Shown: piece by piece, positions 33,561-44,274 of the stretch
Position numbering within the stretch: position 1 is the stretch's first letter
Layout: each line of letters begins with the position of its first letter
Origin: Aspidiotus rigidus
Taxonomy: Eukaryota > Arthropoda > Insecta > Hemiptera > Diaspididae
Assembly: GCA_035079385.1 (NCBI GenBank)
Contig: JAVHKY010000003.1
Location: forward strand, 17,643,001-17,707,000
Direction of reading: 5' to 3'
Length of the DNA: 64,000 nt
Made by a program: the position numbers and the translations under genes
Notes under the pieces: generated by a model
What the model was told of the DNA's origin: nothing
Seen by the model: only the letters and a program-made list of their open reading frames with translations
Databases searched by the model: none

Positions 33561-34365
33561 AATTTTAGCCATACTAGTCCTTTCTTTACGACCCTAGCTC
33601 ATGGGCATTTCCATATCAACAACTAACAATTACAGGTTGCTTTGAGTTAGGATAGAGTAACTCCAAAAATATAGACCTATAGATCTGAAATTTTTAGACT
33701 CTTTTTTCTTTAACGATTATGGATTCAATATCATCTCTGTTTTTTGCTGGTCAGTCTTTAGATTCTCTCCTGGGCAAAAACCCACTTACGACGAGGCAAA
33801 GCTTTGACTTTTTGCCTAGCACTCAGCTCTGAACTTGCCTCCACTTATCTCTGCATCTGCCATTTTGAACTCACGAACTATTCTACTCGGAACAACAACT
33901 AAGACTCTCAACAGAGTGTGTCGTTCTGAGCTTAACGGAATTTAACGACACTTGGTAAATGTATTCCAAGGATATTATTACGCAAATTATTTGTGGTCTC
34001 GAGGGACGTACTTTATTCTGCGGCTGCATTAGTTCGAAAAAATTTCTACTTATTTGTCGGGAAAGTAAGGATCGAAAAAACTGTACCTCGGAAAAATTGG
34101 TGTCGTCCATATCTCCTTTCGTCCAGGCGGTTCGGCAGAGTGGCTGTCGAAAAAATAGCATATTGGCAAAGTAGGTTGTCGGAGAAATGGCGTCGGAAAT
34201 TTCTCCGGTGGCGGGTAAAACGTCGTATTCGGGCACGAATATTTCGGCGCTCCAAAGAAAAGTTATTCTGATAAAGAATTTCGGAAAAATTCCTAGTCTA
34301 GGCATCAGATATCGTAACAGGAGGGAACCCCGATATCTGATCTTATCAAGTCGGCGGCTACCAAT

Positions 34366-34614
<249 letters not shown>

Positions 34615-35025
34615 ATTTTAAAATTCTTAGAAATTCCTCAACAAGCTGACTATTACTCTCTCTTCCGCTCCTGGGCCGAGATTTTCCAAGTTCCCATTCT
34701 CCTCAGAGTACGATATTTGAAAAACTGAAAAAGGTCGACCATTTTCCCTCTCAGCTCTTCAGTGAAAAGTTTTCTGGATCCTTTGATGATTTCATGGTCT
34801 CATAGCGGTGGCTACCTTACTCAACAAAATTGGCTTGGATTCTTATAAAGGAAGAACTCTAGTAAGAATACTGAGCTCGGACTGAGACGTCCTTAATAGA
34901 CTTGAGAAATAGTTAATGGCTTGAACCTTCGACGAGGAGAGACTATTAGGGAAGGCCAGGAGGTACAAAGCAATGGGAAAGTTTGGACTCGATCATGTAC
35001 CCAAAATGAGCCGATCGTCTCGAAG

Positions 35026-35297
35026 TCATTTATAAAATTACGTAAGGGCCTCAAGGAGGTTCCTTACCCCGTACGGGGAGAGGGGTGTGGACAGCCATTC
35101 TTACGTAAGTTTTTTTACGAGTTCAAATTAGCGAAATTCGTCGGTAGAGCGGAGAAAAATCGTGTGTTGCCAATTACGAATTTGTGGCAAAATCTTACAT
35201 AAGAAGGGGGAAGGGAGAGGTCAAAAAATCTTATGTACACTTGCACGGGGGGGTCAAAAATAGGCAAAATCGTCCTTACGTAATTTATGAATGGCCC
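35026..35297. mobile_element. MITE with ATAAATTACGTAAGG ends, unit 1
   Basis: The left end tcatttataaaattacgtaa is complementary to the right end ttacgtaatttatgaatggc, with small mismatches, over roughly 22 bp. The interior has G-rich tracts (acggggagagggg and cacgggggggtc) but no gene. The right-end motif, ending in tgaatggcccc, is a widespread terminus of arthropod MITEs. It is duplicated at 37881-38152. Confidence 0.6.
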
Positions 35298-35511
35298 CGT
35301 GGTACTGAAATAAATGATATCCAAGTAGACTGCGTCGAAAAGTCCTTGACAAAATGAATAATCCCCTTTAGATAGAAAATGCTTGTCCTCGTGGAGACCC
35401 ATTTTTTGATTTTCGGTCACGAAGAAAAAAGATAAAGGATGGGGCTCATTACACAAGAGGAGTGTACACCCGAAGGTGTAGCAAATTATATTGAACCACA
35501 AGAAAATCAGC

Positions 35512-35549
35512 CGCTAAATGTTTTCGGTTAAACAACCATCATCGGAGCG
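35512..35549 (-). ncRNA. Hammerhead-like motif after PLE copy 3
   Basis: Minus-strand order is CGCU (35549-35546) pairing with AGCG (35515-35512). Next is core CCGAUGA (35545-35539, only U4 changed to C) and an extra U (35538). Helix II is GGUU/AACC closed by GUUU (35537-35526). Then come GAA (35525-35523), AACAUU (35522-35517) and U at the cleavage position (35516). It lies about 55 nt after the PLE reading frame, in sense. With one core change, residual activity is uncertain. Confidence 0.55.
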
Positions 35550-35605
35550 TAAACGAAAGCGACTGAATCCAACATCAACAAAGACAGAGGGAGTTAACCA
35601 GAAGA

Positions 35606-36472
35606 TCACGATTTAACCAGCGAGTCATCGAAGTTTGAATCATTCTCATATACTAGCTCGATCAGACCCTCTTCAGGAATGAACCTGTTTAAAACCGTGA
35701 AGTCTTCGTTATTCGTGTGTCGTATGATTTCTATATTTTCTAAAGCCAGCCGTTTTAAAATATGAGTTCTCCCTATGGAGGAGGATACCAGAGCCTTCCT
35801 TGAATATATGGCCATTCTCGAGTAGATGATCAGCAAAAGCCGAATCACCATATTACCCTTCTCCACGCTTTTTTATGCTCCTCAATTCTTATTGGAGCTG
35901 ACGCCCAGTCATCCCTATATAAATACCTGGGCAATCGTTGCAGGCTATACTGTATACCCCACTTCGCTCGACTGAGGAATCGGGTCCTTTAATTTTACAA
36001 ATCAACTTTTTACAGTAATAATATTATAAAACGCCGGCCGGAACCCAAAAGGACCGAGTACCCTGCCCAACTTCAACGAAAACCTGCCCAAGTAAGGGAG
36101 TCTAATCCAACGTTTTCTACTGTTATGCAAATCCCTAGGGAGGGAGGTGATAGAATCGAGGCATTTTCTCGTAAGCCTCCTTCGGACCATTAAATCAATG
36201 TCCACTCGAACTTGGTTCACTCTGGCCAGGTACTTAATCGTCCCTAGTTCCTTCTGGAAAGCATCCTGACTCAAGGGAATACTAGTCAGTCGATGTATCA
36301 GACTATTAAAAGTAGCGATCTTGTGTGCAGCGGGACAGAAAGATGACCCATGGATTGTTATATCAGTCGAAGTTTCTTTTCTATAAATACCAAATTCATG
36401 GACGCCATCTCTAATAAATATGGACAAATCCAAGAAATTTATTAATAATCCGCCACCTTCCAGAGTGAATTT
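35606..36472 (-). pseudogene. PLE fragment, copy 3 (unit 1)
   Basis: A minus-strand PLE, cut off at 36472 by the duplication junction. It has the RT thumb (FLDLSI.. region, FGIYRKETSTDITIHG, KYLARVNQVRVDIDLMVRR), a GIY-YIG domain broken by frameshifts, and the C-terminus (LALENIEIIRHTNNEDFTVLN, IPEEGLIELVYEN) ending near 35606. It is essentially identical to copy 4 but with several one-base losses, for example CCC to CC near 35850 and TTT to TT near 35892. Confidence 0.85.
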
Positions 36473-37244
36473 ATTAGCTCATGGGCATTTCCATATCAAC
36501 AACTAACAATTACAGGTTGCTTTGAGTTAGGATAGAGTAACTCCAAAAATATAGACCTATAGATCTGAAATTTTTAGACTCTTTTTTCTTTAACGATTAT
36601 GGATTCAATATCATCTCTGTTTTTTGCTGGTCAGTCTTTAGATTCTCTCCTGGGCAAAAACCCACTTACGACGAGGCAAAGCTTTGACTTTTTGCCTAGC
36701 ACTCAGCTCTGAACTTGCCTCCACTTATCTCTGCATCTGCCATTTTGAACTCACGAACTATTCTACTCGGAACAACAACTAAGACTCTCAACAGAGTGTG
36801 TCGTTCTGAGCTTAACGGAATTTAACGACACTTGGTAAATGTATTCCAAGGATATTATTACGCAAATTATTTGTGGTCTCGAGGGACGTACTTTATTCTG
36901 CGGCTGCATTAGTTCGAAAAAATTTCTACTTATTTGTCGGGAAAGTAAGGATCGAAAAAACTGTACCTCGGAAAAATTGGTGTCGTCCATATCTCCTTTC
37001 GTCCAGGCGGTTCGGCAGAGTGGCTGTCGAAAAAATAGCATATTGGCAAAGTAGGTTGTCGGAGAAATGGCGTCGGAAATTTCTCCGGTGGCGGGTAAAA
37101 CGTCGTATTCGGGCACGAATATTTCGGCGCTCCAAAGAAAAGTTATTCTGATAAAGAATTTCGGAAAATTCCTAGTCTAGGCATCAGATATCGTAACAGG
37201 AGGGAACCCCGATATCTGATCTTATCAAGTCGGCGGCTACCAAT

Positions 37245-37469
<225 letters not shown>

Positions 37470-37880
37470 ATTTTAAAATTCTTAGAAATTCCTCAACAAG
37501 CTGACTATTACTCTCTCTTCCGCTCCTGGGCCGAGATTTTCCAAGTTCCCATTCTCCTCAGAGTACGATATTTGAAAAACTGAAAAAGGTCGACCATTTT
37601 CCCTCTCAGCTCTTCAGTGAAAAGTTTTCTGGATCCTTTGATGATTTCATGGTCTCATAGCGGTGGCTACCTTACTCAACAAAATTGGCTTGGATTCTTA
37701 TAAAGGAAGAACTCTAGTAAGAATACTGAGCTCGGACTGAGACGTCCTTAATAGACTTGAGAAATAGTTAATGGCTTGAACCTTCGACGAGGAGAGACTA
37801 TTAGGGAAGGCCAGGAGGTACAAAGCAATGGGAAAGTTTGGACTCGATCATGTACCCAAAATGAGCCGATCGTCTCGAAG

Positions 37881-38152
37881 TCATTTATAAAATTACGTAA
37901 GGGCCTCAAGGAGGTTCCTTACCCGTACGGGGAGAGGGGTGTGGACAGCCATTCTTACGTAAGTTTTTTTACGAGTTCAAATTAGCGAAATTCGTCGGTA
38001 GAGCGGAGAAAAATCGTGTGTTGCCAATTACGAATTTGTGGCAAAATCTTACATAAGAAGGGGGAAGGGAGAGGTCAAAAAATCTTATGTACACTTGCAC
38101 GGGGGGGTCAAAAATAGGCAAAATCGTCCTTACGTAATTTATGAATGGCCCC
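37881..38152. mobile_element. MITE with ATAAATTACGTAAGG ends, unit 2
   Basis: The duplicate of the MITE at 35026-35297, with the same inverted ends. One C is missing in the ccccgtacgg tract near 37922 relative to unit 1. Confidence 0.6.
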
Positions 38153-38365
38153 GTGGTACTGAAATAAATGATATCCAAGTAGACTGCGTCGAAAAGTCCT
38201 TGACAAAATGAATAATCCCCTTTAGATAGAAAATGCTTGTCCTCGTGGAGACCCATTTTTTGATTTTCGGTCACGAAGAAAAAAGATAAAGGATGGGGCT
38301 CATTACACAAGAGGAGTGTACACCCGAAGGTGTAGCAAATTATATTGAACCACAAGAAAATCAGC

Positions 38366-38403
38366 CGCTAAATGTTTTCGGTTAAACAACCATCATCGGA
38401 GCG
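38366..38403 (-). ncRNA. Hammerhead-like motif after PLE copy 4
   Basis: Identical to the motif at 35512-35549: helix I CGCU/AGCG, core CCGAUGA, extra U, helix II GGUU/AACC, GAA, AACAUU. It lies downstream of the PLE copy 4 reading frame in sense orientation. Confidence 0.55.
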
Positions 38404-38459
38404 TAAACGAAAGCGACTGAATCCAACATCAACAAAGACAGAGGGAGTTAACCAGAAGA

Positions 38460-39437
38460 TCACGATTTAACCAGCGAGTCATCGAAGTTTGAATCATTCT
38501 CATATACTAGCTCGATCAGACCCTCTTCAGGAATGAACCTGTTTAAAACCGTGAAGTCTTCGTTATTCGTGTGTCGTATGATTTCTATATTTTCTAAAGC
38601 CAGCCGTTTAAAATATGAGTTCTCCCTATGGAGGAGGATACCAGAGCCTTCCTTGAATATATGGCCATTCTCGAGTAGATGATCAGCAAAAGCCGAATCA
38701 CCCATATTACCCTTCTCCACGCTTTTTTATGCTCCTCAATTCTTATTTGGAGCTGACGCCCAGTCATCCCTATATAAATACCTGGGCAATCGTTGCAGGC
38801 TATACTGTATACCCCACTTCGCTCGACTGGAGGAATCGGGTCCTTTAATTTTACAAATCAACTTTTTACAGTAATAATATTATAAAACGCCGGCCGGAAC
38901 CCAAAAGGACCGAGTACCCTGCCCAACTTCAACGAAAACCTGCCCAAGTAAGGGAGTCTAATCCAACGTTTTCTACTGTTATGCAAATCCCTAGGGAGGG
39001 AGGTGATAGAATCGAGGCATTTTCTCGTAAGCCTCCTTCGGACCATTAAATCAATGTCCACTCGAACTTGGTTCACTCTGGCCAGGTACTTAATCGTCCC
39101 TAGTTCCTTCTGGAAAGCATCCTGACTCAAGGGAATACTAGTCAGTCGATGTATCAGACTATTAAAAGTAGCGATCTTGTGTGCAGCGGGACAGAAAGAT
39201 GACCCATGGATTGTTATATCAGTCGAAGTTTCTTTTCTATAAATACCAAATTCATGGACGCCATCTCTAATAAATATGGACAAATCCAAGAAATTTATTA
39301 ATAATCCGCCACCTTCCAGAGTGAATTTTATGGAAGGATATCGGCCATTTAAGTGAGAAAGGAACTCACTAAGAAGTTCCACTGGGCCAGTCCACGCGCA
39401 CAATATATCGTCTACATACCTATGCCAGTAAAAGTAA
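38460..39437 (-). pseudogene. PLE fragment, copy 4 (unit 2)
   Basis: This is the longest of the minus-strand PLE fragments. It starts at RT motif C (FYWHRYVDDILCAWTGP, 39437-39380), with the YVDD box intact, and continues through the thumb (INFLDLSIFIRDG, KYLARVNQVRVDIDL). The GIY-YIG domain has GVYSIACNDCPGIYIGMTGR near 38815-38760. The C-terminus is KRLALENIEIIRH and ELVYENDSN, ending near 38460. One G is missing near 38722 (frameshift after KKAW). The fingers and palm upstream of YVDD are not recognised, so it is 5'-truncated. Confidence 0.85.
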
Positions 39438-39439
39438 AT

Positions 39440-40309
39440 TAGAACAACGTATCGATTAGATGGGGCTCATCCTATCCTCCAACATCGCTACTGGGGAAAA
39501 CCCACTCACTGCTCTGAAAAAAGCTAGAGAAACGTCGGTGTCTCACCATCACAAGAGGGATAGTTTTCAATTTCTCCTCCCCTCCGTATTTCTAAAATGA
39601 CGAGTACATCGCACACATTCCTCAAAATAAAATATGCGTATGAAATGCACTTCTGGTGTTATTCTCTCAAGTTTTACCGTCTTGACCAATTCAAACATTA
39701 CATACTTCAGTCCGCCTCCATATCATCGACCACGTGGTATGCGTGATAAGAAACTTTTTACGTACTTGTAAGCTCTAAATAAAACATAAAAAAGGCTAAT
39801 CAAAATAACCTTGGACGAATATAATGTAATTAATCGATTGTGCGTCGTTGTTAACTTCACCAATGTTCCCCTGTCAAATGAAGATCGACTCACGATATTT
39901 TTTTTTGTTCGTCAATATTAGAGATTAGGATTGCTTCCATATATACACTGAGTTGAGATAAACATCGTTCGTTGACGACTTTGTTCCGAAAAAATATGCG
40001 TTCGTATGAGTAACACGTTCGTGTCGAGGATAAAAATTTAGAAAAAAACCGGTGAAGTTACATTTTTTCAAGACAAGATCATTTACGACAAATCGCATAA
40101 GACAGCATTCGTGAATGAGTTCATGACTCACTCTCACCACCTACACAAAATGACTATCACATGTCCTGTAAAGTACAGCACCACATGTACCCATAATAGT
40201 CAATTTAGATAATCAGATAATATTTTCTTCGAATTTTCTAACCTGTCGAGGCTATTCGAAACTTCAGCAAAACCCATAAAAATTTAATAGTTAAGCAGAA
40301 AACGTTTAC
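39440..40309. other. Intron next to exon 1
   Basis: No feature was recognised. A weak PLE-like reading (GFSPVAML) at about 39500-39455 may extend copy 4 by some 60-80 bases in a shifted frame. The splice donor of exon 1 (GTAAAC) is at 40309-40304 on the minus strand. Confidence 0.35.
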
Positions 40310-40421
40310 CTTTAAATTTGGACAAGTTCTCTTCGTATCCTTGTTGTTGATCTGCATCTCCGTTCATCGATTCATTAGGATCGAAACCCAAACGATCTTT
40401 GTAGTAAGATTGCGTCGACAT
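40310..40421 (-). CDS. shot: Spectraplakin start-codon exon
   Basis: This exon has 112 coding nt (37 codons plus one base). ATG is at 40421-40419. It encodes MSTQSYYKDRLGFDPNES, then MNGDADQQQGYEENLSKFK, and leaves in phase 1 to complete Asp with the exon at 19342-19403. The YYKDRLGFDP motif and the ...FKDERDAIQKK junction match the N-terminus of one class of Drosophila Shot isoforms, which carry both CH domains. Shot links actin to microtubules in epithelia, neurons and muscle attachment sites. The true transcription start and 5' UTR are not identifiable. Upstream sequence (40430 onwards) shows no obvious TATA box. Confidence 0.93.
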
Positions 40422-41718
40422 AGCGCGCGTCAATTACATTTGAATTTTTTCATTCACAAACGTTAAATACTATATTATCCGATTGAAAGTGGAAAGAAGA
40501 AAAAAAAAAAAATGAAAATAATAAAAATTGAGAAATATCAATTTTCAACATCTAGACGCACTTTTAAAGATAGGATACACGTGAAATTAAAGATCTGAAA
40601 TTGATGATAAGAATTTCACAAAATCGTCGAACTAGTTCACGCTACAGCAACCCGGTATCACGAAGAATAGGACACAAGAGACACGCGAGTGAGGGACATA
40701 CGCTCACATGTGCACAACCTCTACTGAAATACGTAAGTCAAAAGAAAACGAAGGCGAAGAGTGGTGGTAAACAATAACAATGTATACGTGAGTAAGCTTT
40801 TGTTATAGGTTAAGACTTCGCGAAGAATGTTTTCGGTTTGTACACCACGACCGAGTCTGTATCCACTCAAATAGAACTCACTCTATGAATAATTCGCGAT
40901 CGCTCAACGTGAAAATTACGAGAATGATAAATGAAATATGAGACAAAATCCGACACAAAACTCCCCTCGACGAAGCCAGAAGAGTCTCGTAAAAATGAAA
41001 CCTATCATTTGTAGCGTGTCATAAAATTCAACCTGAAATAGGTCTACTGTTCGAACAGTATGCGATCGAGACAGTCGTCATACAAGGTCGCAGTAAAAGA
41101 TACAACAATTTCGAAGAAGAACAAAAATTTTATTATTGATGGAGCCACGTAATTTCGTTTGGAAGATATAAACTGTTTCTGTATTAGGATATCTACACCA
41201 CATTGCTCTTAAAAGATGGTAACATGTGGATATTACTGACAGCCATCACTTGATAAAAAACATGTACCCATCGACACAGCGGAGGTCGTATTTCATAAAA
41301 TCTGGTATAGATATTTGGTTTGTCGGCTCATCTTAGTAAAAACTTGCAGGATTTTTTGCTTTCGTAAGCAACAACTGATTATGGCCAAAAAGAGTATCAT
41401 TTTTTGCAGACGAACACCGCTTTAAAAGATGAGAATTTTACACATTTCAACATCCAGCTTTTACTAGGACCGTAATCACACCCTTCTGAAAGCAATCAGT
41501 CGGAATAACACAAAAGAGTATGGCCTAAGTAAGATCTACAATTTAAATGATCAGAAAAATTTGCATTTCAGAATGCCTGCTCCATAACCTGGAGTTTCGT
41601 ATTCAACTTCCTCTTTATCCACCGTAGTTAAAAATTTGTAGCTTTCATTCTGTTCCTCTTGACCGCATTTCTCATTTGTCTCTTTCTTTTTTGAATTCCC
41701 TTCCCTCCATTTCCTTTC
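40422..41718. other. Upstream flank of the spectraplakin gene
   Basis: This must hold the 5' UTR and promoter of the start-codon exon, but I recognise no specific element. It contains one A-run (40498-40512) and no transposon. Confidence 0.35.
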
Positions 41719-41785
41719 TTAGGGTGGACCAGTTTCTTCCCGAAAATATTACCTGACTTTTCCAGACTATAATTTCCATCCTCTA
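41719..41785 (+). mobile_element. Left end of an AGGGTG MITE (fragment)
   Basis: The segment from AGGGTGGACCAGTTTC through cctgacttttccagactata matches the left end of the MITE at 48894-49133. A matching right end (tcctgacttttcccag ... gatcaccctg) lies at about 43835-43882, so one MITE may have been split by the insertions between. Confidence 0.45.
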
Positions 41786-41939
41786 TCCTCTCTTACACTT
41801 CCTCCAAATTGTTTCAAAGCTACTCAACCCTCTCCCTCCTCCAATCCTTTCTTCATTTGTATCCGTATCATAAGTTTAATCTGTTTATTTACGTTACGGC
41901 ACGACGCACTGAAAGAGATAATCTTCACTTCAAATACTA

Positions 41940-41976
41940 TTATGACGCATTTCAGCGCACAGCCATTCTCATACAA
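41940..41976 (-). ncRNA. Hammerhead-like remnant, mini-PLE 3' end
   Basis: Minus-strand order is UUGU (41976-41973) pairing with AUAA (41943-41940). Next is core AUGAGAA (41972-41966; C3 to A and G8 to A) and an extra U. Helix II is GGC/GCU around UGUGC. Then come GAA (41953-41951), AUGCGU and C17 (41944). Loss of C3 and of G8, the general acid, predicts no activity. The helices are retained. Confidence 0.45.
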
Positions 41977-42092
41977 GTATAAAATTATACTGACTCATGA
42001 AATCGTAAAAGAAAAAAATAGAACACAAAACTAAAAATAAACAAAACGAATCAGTCATTACTCATCATTCACAACATCAATCCATAACCTAC

Positions 42093-42342
42093 AGCTTATT
42101 GTAAAAGGCATCAGCGAGACTTGAAGAGGGAACCCTCTTGTTCACTATGGGTAAGAAATTATTTAGAGCTTCAATGATTTCTAACGTTTCCAATGCGATA
42201 CGTTTTCTCACATTACTCTCCTCATGTAAGAAGTGGACATTCTCAGGTCTTTGAAGTGAATGTCCTGACGCTAAAAGATTGGCAGCTAAATCAGGATGAT
42301 TCTTATTGACTTGAATCAGGTATTTGTCGGCCGACGTCGTCT
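42093..42342 (-). pseudogene. PLE C-terminal coding fragment, copy 5
   Basis: An uninterrupted minus-strand frame reads TSADKYLIQVNKNHP, DLAANLLASGHSL, VHFLHEESNVRKRIALETLE, then IVNKRVPSSSLADAFYNKL and a TAG at 42092-42090. The LALExLEI-type segment and the final IVN...P motif are the usual tail of PLE GIY-YIG proteins. It is too short for the ORF list, but the residue pattern is convincing. The RT and the GIY and YIG motifs are absent (5' truncation). Confidence 0.7.
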
Positions 42343-42374
42343 GAGGACGGTCACGCGCCGAAACGCGTCATAAT
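42342..42374 (+). ncRNA. Hammerhead-like motif, inverted mini-PLE 5' end
   Basis: Core CUGAGGA (42342-42348) matches the consensus, since position 7 is free. One extra C follows (42349). Helix II is GGU/GCC (with one U-G pair) around CACGC. Then come GAA (42361-42363), the palindrome ACGCGU (42364-42369) and C17 at 42370, with AUAA after it. Helix I is weak because the 5' strand comes from the adjoining PLE coding fragment, where the pLTR copy was truncated. The core is intact, but the molecule probably needs a trans partner for helix I. Confidence 0.5.
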
Positions 42375-42439
42375 AATATTTGAATACACGGTGAAGAGTA
42401 AAGATTATCTCTTTCAAGATGTATACCCTCTAGTTATTA

Positions 42440-43600
42440 CTCCACTCCATCCAAAATGCCTGAACTCACTGAATGTCCGTAAATACTTGCACTGGAATTC
42501 CAGTCACTCGCTTTTCCTTCAGCTATACAATTTTCTAATTTGCTCTCAACTGGACTACGGGTTCCTAATCTACAGACAAGCTAATAAATCTTCTCACTGA
42601 ATGCAATAAAATCTGCTGGCCAACATTTTGTTCAACCCTCGTGCTCTGCCTATGCGCTAAGGCTGGTATTCCTCCCTTACAATTCCGATCCTCATCACCG
42701 CCAACCTTTTTGCGTCCCGGTTCCAGTTTCCCCAACTTCCCATCTTTCTTCAGCCTCACTACGTCTTTCATCACAACCCCATGTAGACAATCATCTCAAA
42801 TTTGAACCCCTTTCCCTATCTACTCATCTACCTTCAGCCTTATATTCGCCACAACCTGGTTGAATTACCAAAACTTCTCAACCTAATTTACTTAAAATAC
42901 ATCAAAACCGTCATTCATAATGACCTCCCCCCCCCCCAACTTATGCTCTACAAGTGATTCCGGATCGGGTTCCAAAACTGGCTACTTTCGTTTGAAAAAC
43001 TCGTCCTCCATACACTCTGCTGAACCATTGAATCTGCCATTCACTCCTGGTTTACCCACTTTTCTCTTCTCCCCTCTCTCAATAAATTCACCGTCCTTCC
43101 TCACTATTTTTCCTTCCTTCAAGCTATACGAGATCCCTTTATCTTTCTAACTTTATCTTTCAGTCCTGTCTCAACCTCCTTCATTCCCTATCTTCAATTG
43201 GCTTCCTCTGGAAACCTGGTCACATCGGTTCTCTCGGAACATGACGCAGGGGACCTACTTGCCGAGCATCTCAATGAGTGACCCTACGCCTTCTCCGGCC
43301 TAGGACTTTAAAATCTCATCATCGTTCTGTGATCATTGCATCATGGAACAAGCTTTGGTCCTCTCAATCTCACAATAAATTTCTGTCGATTAAAAAATAC
43401 CCGATCTCCTGTCATCTTCAATTCGTTTCTCAAATCGTAAACAAATGGTTACGAAGAGTTGGGCACACCCGTCTAACCTATTCCTTCTCCCGGGCTCTTC
43501 GCTCCCTCCTCATAGCAATATTGCCTAGCTGACGAATTATCCGTCTCCCATGTTCTTTTACTTTCCATACCTCCTGAACCTCAGGAAATAATCTTCTGTC
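42440..43600 (+). pseudogene. Heavily decayed LINE relic (I/Jockey group)
   Basis: Pieces align to the element at 45500-47790. LQLYNFLICSQLDYGFLIYRQ (about 42519-42580) matches LQLYKSLIRSQLDYGSPIYSQ. The segment IASWNKLWSSQSHNKFLSIKK (about 43335-43400) matches ILTSWHNLWEKQYHNKLRSIK, and RRVGHTRLTYSFSRAL follows near 43455. Many stops and frameshifts and a C-run (about 42927-42937) interrupt it. It adjoins the mini-PLE directly. Confidence 0.7.
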
Positions 43601-43834
43601 CCCTCCTAAGTCTCTTCTACCCTCTCCAACAACTCGGTATCCATTACTAATAGCCCAAACTTCCTCCGGTTCAGATCCTATTCACACACTTCCTTCCGAG
43701 CTGATAACCCATAGTTAAACAGCTCGTAAAGAAGAAGATTTTGTTGCTGAATTGTTTCATATTCACGAATGCGGCAAGTCTCAGAAAAATACCTGGCCTA
43801 GGCAAAGTTCCTCGACTTCTCCACGAACACTGAG

Positions 43835-43882
43835 TACTCAAATTTCCTGACTTTTCCCAGTTTTCTAGAAAGTGATCACCCT
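43835..43882 (+). mobile_element. Right end of an AGGGTG MITE (fragment)
   Basis: The segment from atttcctgacttttcccag through gaaagtgatcaccctg resembles the right end of the MITE at 48894-49133 (cctgacttttgcctgac ... agtggacaccctg). See the left-end fragment at 41719. Confidence 0.4.
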
Positions 43883-44045
43883 GTTTCAAGATGCTCTCAT
43901 AACTTCGCTTTCATAATCTTCCTCTTCGTTCAATTTTCAATGATATCCGGAAGGAAAGTTGGGAAAATTCGTTGAATATCTATTGAACTGAAAGATCTTG
44001 TAACTTTTTGCTCCGAAAAAGAAGATAATCTGAAAAGCTTATAAT

Positions 44046-44266
44046 CAGAGACCGGATTTCTCGGCAAAATGCCGAAAAAGTAAAAAATAAATGCCGAAAT
44101 CGTCACTTTTGCCGAATTTTAGAAGGAAAATGTATAATTTTTAGCATTAAATGACTTAAAAAATGCAAAAAAATGGTACTTTTTTTGGTTATTGCCGAAT
44201 AATGCCGAAAACTGAATTTTTAGTGCCGAAAATCTCCATCAAAAATGCCGAAAAATCCGGTCTCTG
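44046..44266. mobile_element. hAT-type MITE with 8-bp target duplication
   Basis: The element is 221 bp. Terminal inverted repeats are CAGAGACCGGATTT on the left (44046) and AAATCCGGTCTCTG on the right (ending 44266), with inner tcggca/tgccga words continuing the repeat. It is flanked by an exact 8-bp duplication CTTATAAT (44038-44045 and 44267-44274), which fits the hAT preference nTnnnnAn. The CAG start also fits hAT. The interior repeats tgccgaa six or more times and has no coding capacity. The clean target duplication indicates a fairly young insertion. Confidence 0.9.
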
Positions 44267-44274
44267 CTTATAAT

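Larger units (their letters stand above)
41910..42417 (-). mobile_element. 508-bp mini-PLE with inverted pLTR ends
   Basis: A miniature PLE (copy 5, a different subfamily from copies 1-4). The minus strand encodes only the C-terminal end of a GIY-YIG protein. The 3' flank (41910-41976) and the inverted 5' flank (42344-42417) are complementary: gcgtcataatarta, then ttatctctttca. Each flank holds a hammerhead-like motif, sense at the 3' end and antisense at the 5' end. A 5'-truncated body joined to an inverted pLTR fragment is a known PLE insertion form. No target-site duplication was seen. Confidence 0.65.
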
